Assembly (NCBI RefSeq): GCF_036898095.1
Contig: NC_090757.1
Coordinates: 71,482,787-71,546,786, forward strand
Length of the DNA stretch: 64,000 nucleotides
DNA from: Palaemon carinicauda
Taxonomy: Eukaryota > Arthropoda > Malacostraca > Decapoda > Palaemonidae
Reading direction: 5' to 3'
This document shows, piece by piece, positions 43,001 to 52,030 of this stretch. The position numbers and the translations under genes are program-made. A model generated the notes under the pieces. That model saw only the letters and a list, made by a program, of their open reading frames with translations. It was not told the DNA's origin and did not search any database. How positions within the stretch are numbered: the first letter of the stretch is position 1; each line of letters starts with the position of its first letter.

Positions 43001-43768
43001 TTTATCAGTGTGTGAACAGTTTTCATAAGCTGCCCAGTCTGCCTCATCTATCTTCCATTTTGGTGGACACTGAGAAGGAAGATTATGGACATAATTTAAC
43101 ATTATTGGCCAATGGTCACTGCCATGTAGGTGTTCATTTACTGACCAAAGGTAGTCCAATCGAATGGATGAGGAACAGATTGACAAATCAATGGCTGATG
43201 TAGAGTTGTGGAATACATCATACCTAGTTGGAGAACCATCATTCATTAGTATTACATCATTGTTGTCAATTAATTCTTCAACAAGATTACCCCATCTATC
43301 GCACACATTTCCACCCCATAAAGTATGCTTTGCATTAAAATCACCCATTAAAATAAAAGGGGCAGGAAGCTGATTGATCAAGTCTTGGAGGTCAGAAAGT
43401 CTAAGCCTTCTTGGATTACCAGCATGATCTAAGAGGAAAAGTTCTAAGGATGGTTCAATATATAGCGAGCATAAAGTAATTTTTTTCCCGATATGAGTTC
43501 TAACTGCACATGCCTGTAGTGGTGTATTGAGTGGGATTGTTTCAAATTTTACAGATTTGTGAATAATAAAACCTGTACCACCTTGAGCTCTTGCAGCTTG
43601 CAAAGGAGGGGATCTACAAAAATGATAATTGAGTCCAGGATTAAATGGTTTGTCACTGATCTTGGTTTCCTGTAGGCAAATTACCTTCGTGTCTGAGTCC
43701 CTGGTTAAAGTTTTTATTTGCTCAATGCTAGTACTTAGACCTCTGCAATTCCACTGGATGATAGACAT
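40046..43768 (-). CDS. LINE 2 ORF2: APE endonuclease, reverse transcriptase, RNase H
   Basis: A single frame of 1,240 residues. The ATG overlaps the ORF1 stop in TAATG, a layout suited to termination-reinitiation. Endonuclease (1-240): IIQWNCRGLS, ICLQETK, LMGDFNAKH, AIDLSICSS, GSDHWPI. RT (about 450-760): APGEDGIRYE, SYRPISLTSCICK, GVPQGSVLSV, active site SLFVDDFAIY near 675-678. Motif A reads GVFFYLEKAYDTTW, with Tyr at residue 587 (codon 42,008-42,010) where Asp is expected. RNase H (about 960-1,090): FTDGSKS, FTAELYA, FTDSNS, VPAHVGVDGNEQVD. C-terminal knuckle CNTCQVTMDVKHILVDC. Apart from motif A nothing is broken, so the protein could still bind RNA and nick DNA but probably not polymerise. 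Confidence 0.92.
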   Translation of the reverse strand: MSIIQWNCRGLSTSIEQIKTLTRDSDTKVICLQETKISDKPFNPGLNYHFCRSPPLQAARAQGGTGFIIHKSVKFETIPLNTPLQACAVRTHIGKKITLCSLYIEPSLELFLLDHAGNPRRLRLSDLQDLINQLPAPFILMGDFNAKHTLWGGNVCDRWGNLVEELIDNNDVILMNDGSPTRYDVFHNSTSAIDLSICSSSIRLDYLWSVNEHLHGSDHWPIMLNYVHNLPSQCPPKWKIDEADWAAYENCSHTDKEYDEFTSPVHAYQHLENIIDDNASKFIPKTCGLPHRSVVPWWSKECANARKVTRTCFRRYLRTNYLADRIAYLRACAKQKRIFKKAKRASWKKYISNINTKTPSKEIWDKIRKLQGKFVPKPLPILRENNRYISDPKDVAEVLAKHFAHVSSADNYSPAFQQIRASTSVVPPASSNTEAFNLPFSMEEMQNAISSSSLTAPGEDGIRYEMISHLPVNTKEFLLETFNGLWASHTSPDSWHTSIVIPGHKSGKDPELPSSYRPISLTSCICKLFERMINNRLVWYLESKNLLSNRQFGFRKNRSTLDPLLMLSREISNAFSNQNQVVGVFFYLEKAYDTTWRGGILKQLASWGIGGHMFSFIEEFLSNRSIKVRVGSELSSSYMQEEGVPQGSVLSVTLFAVAINSLISHIPPGIQGSLFVDDFAIYCSGSSALQACQNLQIAINAASAWANSRGFMFSPQKTKAIRFTRTRKREEIPTLFLNDCILPYEDSVKFLGVIFDKKMTFGPHINDLSIRVKKSLNILKVISHFDWGADRTTLLRIYTSLCLSKLDYACQIYGSATKTLLGKLDIVHNAGLRICTGAYRTSPIDSLYVDSGIPPLSIRREELSLRFLARSLAVRNNPNCKYVRAPLDRAPNRSRVPKPLEVQLKNDAREVGLLTAQIAEVGYPKSPPWCNPPVKVCFTAGGKNTLPSRVMKSEFLNHAAQHHGKHVFTDGSKSAAGVGSAAVVGDIVIRRKLPSSCSIFTAELYAIILAVQHIFKNGNQNSFYTIFTDSNSVLLSLKQIMPGHHLVQEVQDWLVLLQSRKSISVHFCWVPAHVGVDGNEQVDKAAKEASGLSNPSPLSIPYKDLKSEIHLYCKNKWQARWSELTTNTKLKQIHPLVDKWSSCNSTSRRDTIILTRLRIGHTHATHNYLMKSGEGRQAPLCNTCQVTMDVKHILVDCPVFNLQRRTHSLQDKPLRDILGENCNTLNLRKFIQSIGLYYEL

Positions 43769-45625
43769 TATCTTTTGTTATTATTTTTCTTTGTCTCATT
43801 TGTCTTTTGGGACTTTTCAGATGAAGCCATGTAAGGCCTGGAGATGGAAGGCTTTACTAGGCCACCACTCTTCTTTTCTTTCTTTCTAGGATCTTTATAA
43901 GAGTCAACCTTAGGATCATGAGCAGTAGGGCACTTACCTGACTTAGATGAAGGTGAGGATGATGGGGACCTTTTCCTCTTTGGAAGATCTTGTTTTCCAA
44001 TCTCCATCAAATCCGGTAGAGATTCTGCCTAAGACAATACATTTAAGGTGGTGGAAGCCACATTGGCTTCCTTGGAGGATTGTGCTAGAACTTCAACAGT
44101 TCGAGCACTTAACCCAGAAGGCTGGGCTACTACCTCTAGGGGAGATGCTCCTATCGGTGACAACACTTTTGGTGTGTTGGAAACCATATTGACCTCTTTG
44201 GAGGTTTGTGCTCTGGCTTTTATAGGCAGAGCACTTGACCCAGATGGCTGGGCTACTACCACTAAGGGAGATGCACCTGACGGACCAGGTGCTGCCACTG
44301 GTCCCCCTGTGGTAGTAAGGGGTAGTGGATTATAATCTTTTGTTGGCATCTTAACCGCGCGAGCAAAATTAAGTTGCCGATTGAGTAAATGCTTTGCATA
44401 ACCTACACTTATATGTTCAGCATTTGCTTTCAAGATTGCAGCTTCTTCTTTCTTGTATTCTCTACATCTTTTATCATTTGATTTATGATGATCTTTACAG
44501 TTTGCACAGGTTGTATCTCTGTTGCATTGGCCATGTTCTAACAAAGAACAGTTAATACAGATCTTCGTATTATTGCAGTACCGGGAAGGGTGACCGTACT
44601 TGAAACAATTAAAGCATTGTAAAGGTCTAGGTTTATATTCTCGAACATGTACTCTTTCATTCTCAATAATTATATGATCTGGTATAACAGGGGTTTCAAA
44701 TGTTAAAACTACCATGCTTGTTTGAGGGATCTTACTTACTTTCCAAACATTAGCAGGGCACATGTCCAGAATTTCTGGTTCTGAGAATTCATATAGATCT
44801 TTATCAAAAACTACCCCTTTACCATAGCTGAAGCTCATATGTGGTTTATTATCCTTAATAGGATCAATTTCTGCAATCTTCATGCCACAAAGCATGTGAG
44901 CTTGAGTATCTGATTTTGCATTAATCAAAACAGATTGCTTACCGTATCTACTAATATCCTTACTTTTAATTAAACCAACTTTTTTTTGTATAAATTTACT
45001 AATCTTATAATAGTTATAATTATCTATCTTCCCAGATGCAATTATCCATGTTGGGGGCTTGGGGGCTCTTACTTCTGGAAGTCTATGCTCTATTTCTTTT
45101 TCCATCCATTCTTCTGGTTTATATACCTCTAGGTGTCTTGGTGCTTTATCACATAGAGCCCCAGAAATCAAACAATTGTCAATTTTTATGCTCGCTAAAT
45201 TTTTATTTGCTTCTAAAGCAATCTCAAAAGTTGAAAATGATACCCAAGCTTCCCAAAAGCCTTTACTACCATTCAGCTCCATTAAAATTTCTTTGATTGC
45301 CCCAAATCTACAGAAGGCTTCATGAATTATGTCATAGCTACAACCAATTGGTATGTTTTTTAAGTGGAGAATTTTCAGATTTTTTGTTGGATCTGGTAAC
45401 GAGCCAGAACCAGAGTAAAGTATTACTGTTATTACAAGCATCATTTTCCACCAGTGCCGATAAATTGTCTTTAACAACACTGGTCAGAGAAGTATTGTTG
45501 GAGGAATCCTTTTTATTGCCGAGGTTGTCAACAGAGCTTTCCCTATTTAAACAAGCAGAAGTCGTCAACGGTGTCTGGGGCTCGCCATTTGATCCAGGGG
45601 TACGGGGAATATTAAGTTTACTCAT
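43768..45625 (-). pseudogene. LINE 2 ORF1: RRM-like and CCHC protein, one frameshift and one stop
   Basis: The ATG at 45,625 begins MSKLNIPRTPGSNGEPQTP. The frame shifts near 45,420-45,440 and continues PDPTKNLKILHLKNIPIG, with GAIKEILMELNGSKGFWEAW and a VSF strand resembling an RNA-recognition motif (about residues 70-145). Three knuckles follow: CFNCFKYGHPSRYC, CINCSLLEHGQC and CANCKDHHKSNDKRC. A Pro/Ser/Ala-rich region with two copies of GASPL.VVAQPSG.SA follows. At 44,029-44,031 a TAG interrupts LS-stop-AESLPDLMEIG; LINE 1 has LSQAVSLPDLMEV there, so CAG-to-TAG is likely. The frame then runs to TAA at 43,768-43,770, ending in a Lys/Asn-rich tail. It would form the LINE ribonucleoprotein. 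Confidence 0.85.
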
Positions 45626-46397
45626 TAATTATTTTTTCAGGGGGAGGGAAGGGGTCATAATAACAATAGAAAAAAAAAACAATGGAAAAAAAATAAAGTT
45701 TAAGGGAGAGAAAAAATTAAGACTGTCTGAAATTCCAAAGAAGACACCGTTAGCCTTTCCTGGAATTAATTTCTCCACCAATGACACCTGTGAAAGCTGC
45801 TTACCAAATGTCCACTCCCTACCCTACCACAAAGGGATGGTACCACTATGATTAGAGTGGCTCAAGTGTATGCCAAACCCGCTTGATGGGACTGAGAGCA
45901 TTTCAAGAATACAATCATCCCCACTCTAATCATAGTGGCAGGCAAACCGGACAGAATGCCGAGAGTCCTATCTCTATAAAATAGCCAACCCCTGGAATCC
46001 GAAGGCCAAATTTCCTACGAGATAGTTCCGCGTGCCAGTATGGGAATACTGACACTCCTAGGTGTCCAAACATTTTCGGGCAGTTGGCAAGACCACCACA
46101 GCTCCCACAATTGATTTTGAAATAAAAACCGATCATGGATACAATGTCCCCTCTAAAAAACCTGGACAGTGAAATGGGTAAGAGAGTTTTGACAGCAAGG
46201 TTGGAGACAGCTGATAATTATGAAGGAGGAATAAACAATAAGAGGTAATAGAAAAAGAATGAGAGAAATTTAGAGTCAAACTGAGGAAAAGAAATTCCCC
46301 AGTTCGAGAGCCCTCTTGCCCGTCACAAGCCTTCAGCACGGGAATGATATGCCGTACTGAAGCCCAATGACTTCATCAAGGCATTCTCTCGTTAAGA
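45626..46397 (-). other. LINE 2 5' leader
   Basis: About 770 bases from the 5' end set by the target-site duplication to the ORF1 ATG; no coding frame. It includes an inverted pair (CTATGATTAGAGTGG at about 45,846 and CCACTCTAATCATAG at about 45,919) that would form a stem in the transcript. Promoter elements were not identified. Confidence 0.5.
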
Positions 46398-46413
46398 GGG
46401 GACTGGCGATCGA
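46398..46413. repeat. LINE 2 target-site duplication, right copy
   Basis: GGGGACTGGCGATCGA, identical to 39,803-39,818. Confidence 0.9.
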
Positions 46414-46850
46414 GGAGCTAGAGATCAGCAAGCTGATGACTGGCTGGTCAGAGATCAGCGAGCTGAGGCCGATGATTGGAGACAGACAAGCTAGCAAGCA
46501 ATAGGCGATCTAGTGATCAGCGAGCTAGTGATCAGCAAGCTGATGACTGGTTATGACTAGCAATTGGCGATTGGCACGCTAGCAATCTGAGATCGTTGGC
46601 AACTGGCGAGACTGGAGGTCAATGATCACAGATGAGCTAGCAATTAGCGATGATTTGGTGATTGGTGAGCTAGCGATCAGCAAACAGTGATCTAGTGATC
46701 AGCAAACAGTGATCTAGCGATCAGCCAGTTGATGATTTCTCATTGGTGGAATATGAGCTAACGATCGGCGGAATAGTGAACGGCGGTCGGTGAGCCAGTG
46801 ATCGGCAAGCTGGCACTTAGAGATTGGCGAGCTAATGATAAGCAGTTCGC
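46414..46850. repeat. GATCAGCGAGCTAG-type degenerate tandem array
   Basis: Many short copies of GATCAGC(A/G)AGCT(A/G)(A/G)TGA and AGTGATC with variable spacers. No regular period could be fixed by eye. It continues the sequence left of LINE 2. Confidence 0.6.
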
Positions 46851-46889
46851 AACGTCTAGATCATGTTTGCTGACAGTGGTATTGTCAGA

Positions 46890-47480
46890 AAAACCTACAG
46901 AGACTCGACCAATAGTGGATCAGCCTTGGAAGATAGAATCTTTGGGATCTTGAACCCTTCTGTGAAGCCTCTTCCCACATTTCGCGGTGGGTGCATTGTA
47001 ATACGTTTGTGTGGAGGGGAATGAGGCAATGGTGACCAGTCAAAAAGTTTACCCTTTCGTTCTTTTTGCCTCTCGCGCGAATGCACAGAGAGTACTGGAG
47101 CGTTGATGAGTGCTTGTGTGCAGGAGCCCACTGCCGCGCAGGAAAGCATTGGTGTGGAGGAAAGCGCTGCCGAGCAGGCAAGTGCTGGTGCATAGGTGAG
47201 TGCTGCGCAGGAGAGTGGTGGCAAGCAGGTGTGAGCGGGTGCACAGGTGAGTGCTGGCGAGCCGGAGAGCGCTGGTGTGCAGGCAAGCGCAAGCGAGAGC
47301 TGGCGAGCTGGAGAACGCTGGTGGGCATGCGAGTGCACAAGCAAGCACTGACGAGCTGGAGAGCGCTGGTGAACTGGTGAGCGCTAGAGAGAGCTGGTGC
47401 GCTGGCAAGCGCTGGTGAGCTGGCGAGCGCTGACAAGCTGGAGAGAGCTGGTGCGCTGGAGAGCGTTGGCGCACAGCTAA
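46890..47480 (-). repeat. Hexapeptide (RSPAHQ-type) array in B3 gag
   Basis: About thirty degenerate 18-bp units of GAGCGCTGG(T/C)G(A/C)(A/G)C(T/A)GG form; on the minus strand they encode Arg-Ser-Pro-Ala-(His/Cys/Arg)-Gln and variants. Ser/Arg/Pro repeats suggest a disordered, RNA-associating segment of Gag; that role is inferred. Confidence 0.7.
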
Positions 47481-48366
47481 ACACTTAGGAGGTGCAGCAT
47501 GAGCAAGCAGATAATGAATAGGCGACAGGAACGGTGAAGCCAGGTCAGCAGGTCGGCGTGAAGGGTGAACTGGAATCGGGATGCGCCCTTTGGAAGGGTG
47601 AACATCTACCGACGGGGATCGCGAATGATCGACAGAAGAGTTCAGGACCAAAGTCCAAGGACTAGCTGCAGCATCGTCAGGAGAAGGTCCAGGAACAGGC
47701 GAAGGACGAGGGCCAGAAGCCGATAGAAAAGGAAGCTCCTCTGCATTGGAAGGCTGCGTTGCTGAAGAATCAAAGACACATCTCTTCACCAGAGGTAAAG
47801 GCGTACTTCTAAGGAGAAGAGATGATGCCCCTGGGGGCCGGTGGATCAGCAAGCTGACTTTAAGCAGTAGCAATCCTCCGAAGAGGAGTCACTATGAGTG
47901 GCCCCTCTCACGAACGAGAGAGGTGATCACTTCGCAGGAGAGACTTGCCTAAGACTATGCTCCGCCCCCGAAGGAAGAGAGACTCAGCAAGGGGGAGCGT
48001 AGTCTAGGCAAAGACAGCAACAGCAATCTGAGTCGATGAAGTGATGAAGATGCAGGGAAGTTCTCCCTCGCAAGGGGGAGGAAAACTCCCTCTGAAGGGA
48101 AAGTAGTCCAACCCCTGAAGGCAAACCTCCTGGCAGGGTTCTAAGATGATCTGCCAAGAGCGCTGCCTGAGGAAGCATAGCCGGAGCTAGTTCCTTGAAG
48201 ATGAAGTGCTGAACAAGAACTGCCACGTGCGTACTTCTAAGAAGGGATGACGCCCTCTGGGGGCCAGCTGTGACTGAAGATTCCCCAGGCGTGAACGGAA
48301 CAGCTCTACTTTGTCGGCTCTCTTAGTTGAACAAAAAAGAACTGCATCGCGAACTGCGGAAAAATA

Positions 48367-48590
48367 TGACAAATTCGTAGATAATTTGTATTTTTCCTAA
48401 CTATACAAACCTTAGCTATTTAAAGTGGGAAATTACTTTCGGCGTAGCTGAAAGGACGAGCCATAAAAATTTAACGAGGGATTATTACCCCACCGCTAGG
48501 TAGGGGGGGTAGGGAGGGTAGTTAGCTACCCTCCCCTCTCACACACCTGTGTTGTAGCTCCACTTTGCTTAGGGGTAGAACTTCATGGGG
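48367..48590. repeat. B2 left terminal inverted repeat (3' end)
   Basis: TGACAAATTCGTAGATAATT... continues into GTGGGAAATTACTTTCGGCG, GGGATTATTACCCCACCGCT and CACACACCTGTGTTGTAGCT. This is the inverted match of 56,350-56,550. A perfect 10-bp stem with a 4-base loop, GGGAGGGTAG/CTACCCTCCC, lies at 48,512-48,535. Confidence 0.88.
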
Positions 48591-48614
48591 GACAGGGCTA
48601 GCGGAAAAGTTTGA

Positions 48615-48710
48615 TTAAATAGCTAAGGTTTGTATAGTTAGGAAAAATACAAATTATCTACGAATTTGTCATTTGTTCCGTAATTGAAATACAAACCACG
48701 CCATTTAAAG
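48615..48710. repeat. B2 internal complementary region
   Basis: AATAGCTAAGGTTTGTATAG...CTACGAATTTGTCA is the complement of the left terminus (48,367-48,423). It is joined without a gap to TTTGTTCCGTAATTGAAATA...ATTTAAAGTGGG, the complement of the right terminus (56,508-56,550). The bridge GAATTTGTCATTTGTTCC is exactly what joining the right end to the left end would give. Confidence 0.9.
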
Positions 48711-49190
48711 TGGGTGACTTAACCCTTAGAAGGGTGGAACAAGTCCCAGCCATACTGGCTTTTGGCTTTTCCCGGGGACTCATTATCTGAGTGTGTCAGC
48801 ACTCAACAATAAAGAGTCCCTGCACCTCGCTCGCACCTTGCTATGCAAGGGCTGCGGCCTACGTAAGCTGTGTGTGAAGGAAAAAAGTGTGACTCGTCCT
48901 AGGAAGTTGACCTGAAGTTCTTTAGATGGAAACTTAGGGCTAGGACTCTCCCAATACCACCTCGTCAGGGTATGGGGACGCGACAGTATGAACTTAATAC
49001 TAGGAACACAAGGGAACATGGTTTACCTGCAGTGGTTTGAGGTCAGCTGTGCAGAGAACCCAGGATGCTGCTTTCCCCAAGAGAGGGGAGGATGAAGAAA
49101 AGAATAAGGGCCAGACAAATCTTTTCATTCATGCAGACTAAAACCGGGTAACAATGCCCTAAACCCTCTGCTACTTGTCCATTAAGGAGC
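48711..49190. other. B2 3' non-coding segment
   Basis: Between the internal complementary region and the recombinase stop. It shares TCAGCACTCAACAATAA(A/G)GAGTCCCT with both duplicated blocks of B1. No coding signal. Confidence 0.5.
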
Positions 49191-49197
49191 CTGAGGT

Positions 49198-50185
49198 TTA
49201 AACCAGCTGTTGTGCAGCCACCACAGGGCCGATAGAGAACGTATCGAGCCTCCTGTGGGTCACGTCTTGCAGGTAGTGGGCTGTGAAGGTCGTTTGACGC
49301 TTCCACAACCCTGCTTGCAGAACCTGCATCACTGAGAAGTTTTTCATGAAGACCAGGGAGGTAGCTACTCCCCTGACATCATGAGCTCTAGGACAACGTG
49401 ATGGAGGAGGGTCAGGATTCAGGGACAGATGGATTGCCTTTCGAATCCATGCTGAGATGGTGTTCTTGGTAACCCTCCTCTTCGATCTCCCAGTGCTGAC
49501 AAACAAGGCCCGCACTTGGGGACGAACTGCAGCTGTTCTATTCAGGTATAGCCTCAGACTCCTTACTGGGCACAGTAGGAGATGGTCTGGGTCATCTGTT
49601 ACGAAACGAAGACTCGAAATCCGGAAGGAGTCGAAACGAGGGTCCGGCACTCCCGGATTCTGAGTCTTAGCAATAAAATCAGGGACGAAGCTGAACGTTA
49701 CCTTCCCCCCATCTCCTTAAATGGGCGATGTCATACGAGAGACCATGAAGTTCGCTAACTCGCTTGGCTGACGCCAAAGCTAGTATGAACACCATCTTCC
49801 AAGTCAGGTGGTGATCTGAAGCCTGGCATAATGGTTCGTAGGGAGGTCTCTTAAGAGACCGGATAACTCGAACCACGTTCCATGGAGGAGGTCTCACTTC
49901 CGACTGACGGCAGGTAAGTTCATAACTACGTATGAGTAGGGAAAGTTCTAGCGAAGAAGAAATGTCCACTCCTTTGAGCCTGAAGGCTAGACTTAAGGCT
50001 GAGCGATAGCCTTTCACTGCCGAGACTGAAAGGCCCATTTCTTCTCGCAAATACACGAAGAACTCCGCTATTGCTGGTATAGTGGCATCGAGTGGAGAGA
50101 TACCCCTTCCACGACACCAACCACAGAAAACTCTCCACTTCACCTGGTAGACTCCTGCGGATGACTTTCGCAAGTGTCCAGACAT
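49198..50185 (-). pseudogene. Family B tyrosine recombinase (B2), one frameshift
   Basis: The N-terminal core-binding domain (50,185-49,679) reads MSGHLRKSSAGVYQVKWRVF, DATIPAIAEFFVYLREEM, VKGYRSALSLAFRLKG, and the first catalytic Arg is in ALASAKRVSELHGL. The frame changes near 49,655-49,680. The catalytic C-terminus (49,650-49,198) reads LLCPVRSLRLYLNRT, AHDVRGVATSLVF (HxxR) and FTAHYLQDVTHR (Tyr). All catalytic residues are present across the two frames; joining would give about 325 residues, a normal length. It integrates DIRS circles in the family's known mechanism. Confidence 0.82.
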
Positions 50186-50313
50186 CCTTTCCGCAACTTA
50201 TTGCAAAAATCCTCTCTCTGCGAGGAGATGCTGGATAGTCTCCAGGCGTGAAGCCAAAGCAAAGCTACGGCTTTGTGAAAGATGTTGGCGTGTGGTTGTT
50301 TGAGTAGCTCGTG

Positions 50314-51231
50314 TCATGGAGAGAGTTCTCTCAGAGGCTCCGTAAGGAGTTGCAGACGGTCAGGAAACCATTCCGCGTGATGCCATAGCGGAGCTATGAG
50401 AGTCATCGAGAGGTTGACCGATAGTCTGGTCTTGTTGAGTACCCTCCTCATCAGACAGAACGGGGGAAAGGCGTATACGTCGATGTTGTCCCACCATTGT
50501 TGGAAAGCATCTTGCCAGAGAGCCTTGGGGTCCGGGACTGGGGAACAGTACAGCGGCAGTTTGAAGTTCAACGCTGTCGCGAATAGATCCACAATCGGGG
50601 AACCCCACGAAGTCAGGACTTTGTTGGCTACTTGAGGATCCAAAGACCACTCGGTACTCACTATCTGAGACGCTCTGCTCAGACTGTCGGCGAGCACATT
50701 CCTCTTGCCCGGAATGAAGCGAGCCAAAAGTGGAATCGAGTGCTGTTGGAACTGTTGAAGGGCCAGAAAAACGGCCTTCAGTTCTAGCAGATTTATATGG
50801 AGGCACTTTTCTGATTCTGACCACAGGCCTGAGGTCCTGTGGTTCAGAACGTGGGCCCCCCACCCTTTCTTTGAGGCGTCCGAAAACAGCATCAAATCCG
50901 GGGGGAGGACGAGAAGATCCACTCCCTTTCGAAGGTTCTCGTCTGCCACCCACCACTGAAGGTCCGTCTGTTCCGCGAGACCCATAGGGATCAAGACGTC
51001 CGGGGAATCGTGTCCTTGACTCCACCGGGACTTGAGTCGCCATTGCAGGGATCTCATTCTGAGGCGACCGTTGGGAACTAGACGGACCAAGGATGAGAGA
51101 TGGCCGAGGAGCCGTAACCACGATTGGGCTGGGAGTTCGTCTCGTCTGAGGAAAGGACTTGCGACCTTCCTCAGCCTTGTTATCCTGTCGTCTGATGGGA
51201 AGGCTTTGTGGAGATTGGTGTCTATAATCAT
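50314..51231 (-). pseudogene. Family B RNase H (internally deleted) and YAFPPF domain (B2)
   Basis: One open frame: RT thumb (MIIDTNLHKAFPSDDRITRL), linker (SWLRLLGHLSSLVRLVPNGR), RNase H with LMLFSDASKKGWGAHVL (first Asp) and CLHINLLELKAVFLALQQFQQ (Glu). It then runs directly into HSIPLLARFIPGKRNVLADSLSR (last Asp). The piece containing VVVISDNTTVVAYINKQGG in B1 is missing, about 130 bp, so the third catalytic Asp is gone. The tail carries NIDVYAFPPFCLMRRVLNK and LIAPLWHHAEWFPDRLQLL. The frame stays open across the deletion. RNase H activity should be lost. Confidence 0.82.
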
Positions 51232-51233
51232 GC

Positions 51234-52030
51234 CTAGATATACCAGTCTTTGGGAAGGAAGCAGAGAAGACTTCGAGATTTACTATGATCCCTAGATCTT
51301 GGCAAATCCCCAGAAGTTTGTCTCAGTGTCAAAGAAGGGTTGACTCCGAGACTGCTAAGATCAGCCAGTCGTCCAGATAACGGAGGAGACGGAGGCCGAT
51401 CTTGTGTGCCCACGAAGATATCAGGGTGAACACTCTGGTGAAAACCTGAGGTGCTGTGGAGAGACCGAAGCACAGCACCTTGAACTGGTAGATCTTGTTG
51501 TCTAGGCTGAATCTTAGGTACTTCCTTGAAGACGGATAGATTGGGATCTGGAAGTACGCGTCCTTCAGATCCAGTGTGCACATGAAGTCTCACGGTCTCG
51601 CTGCGAGTCTGACCGTGTCTGCCGTCTCCATGCTGAACAGGGTCTGCTTGACAAACCTGTTCATAGCTGAGAGGTCGATGACTGGTCTCCAGGCTCCAGA
51701 TGCCTTCTTTACAAGAAAGAGTAGACTGTAGAAGCCTGGGGATCCGTCGACGACCTCTTGGAGAGCGTCCTTCTTCAGCATGGTCTTGACTTCTGCCCAA
51801 AGGACTTGCCCTCTTGCCAATCCCATGGCAAGAGAGCTCAACGACACTGGATTCGCTGTCAGGGGAGGAAGAGATGTTATGAACGGGATGCGATATCCTT
51901 GGCTGATCACGGAGATCGTCCAGGAATCGGCCCCGAGTTGCTGCCACTTGTTCGCGCAACTTTGGAGGCATTCCCCCACTAGTGGACATGCGGGGGAACT
52001 GCCAATCCTAGCGTTTGCGGCCTCGGCCAC
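51234..52030 (-). pseudogene. pol: Family B reverse transcriptase (B2)
   Basis: The ATG at 52,030 overlaps the gag end by 23 bases. The N-terminus is MAEAANARIGSS and GECLQSCANKWQQLGADSW. The fingers have SLLFLVKKASGAWRPVIDLS and AMNRFVKQTLFSME. A TGA at 51,587-51,589 interrupts ARP-stop-DFMCTLDLKD. Motif A is TLDLKDAYFQIPIYPSSRK, motif B YQFKVLCFGLSTAPQVFTR and motif C LLRYLDDWLILA. A second break follows YLDDW before the thumb. Motifs A to C are complete, so the copy decayed recently. One CGA-to-TGA change could account for the first stop. Confidence 0.85.

Larger units (their letters stand above)
39819..46397 (-). mobile_element. LINE copy 2, near full length (I-type, RNase H-bearing)
   Basis: A 6.6-kb element flanked by a perfect 16-bp target-site duplication. 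Minus-strand order: 5' leader (45,626-46,397), ORF1 with an RRM-like domain and CCHC knuckles, ORF2 with endonuclease, RT, RNase H, then a 3' UTR ending in TTCAA pentanucleotides (39,819-39,834). It is a different family from LINE 1 but has the same architecture and shares the SLPDLME block at the end of ORF1. The perfect duplication and whole ORF2 suggest a fairly recent insertion, although ORF1 carries a frameshift and a stop and RT motif A is altered. Confidence 0.9.
46414..48366 (-). mobile_element. gag: Family B DIRS-like element, copy B3: gag region
   Basis: The DNA resembles gag of B2. On the minus strand 47,049-47,873 reads KRCVFDSSATQPSNAEELPF, PSPDDAAASPWTLVLNSSVD and ADLASPFLSP, then a long array of RSPAHQ/RSPACQ hexapeptides. 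B2 has ADLPSPFLAA followed by QRSPARQ repeats at the same place. The left part (46,414-46,850) is a GATCAGC(G/A)AGCT(A/G)-rich array. B2 is inserted at its right end (48,367) and the terminus of B3 resumes at 56,551. Frames are interrupted near 47,900-48,230. Confidence 0.6.

Noticed and set aside
46890..47480. Ser/Ala/Leu-rich secreted or antifreeze-like protein
   Set aside because: Out-of-phase reading of the RSPAHQ gag array.
48367..48710. DNA-transposon (cut-and-paste) inverted repeats
   Set aside because: The element encodes RT and a tyrosine recombinase and the inner repeat spans both ends, which fits DIRS and not a DDE transposon.
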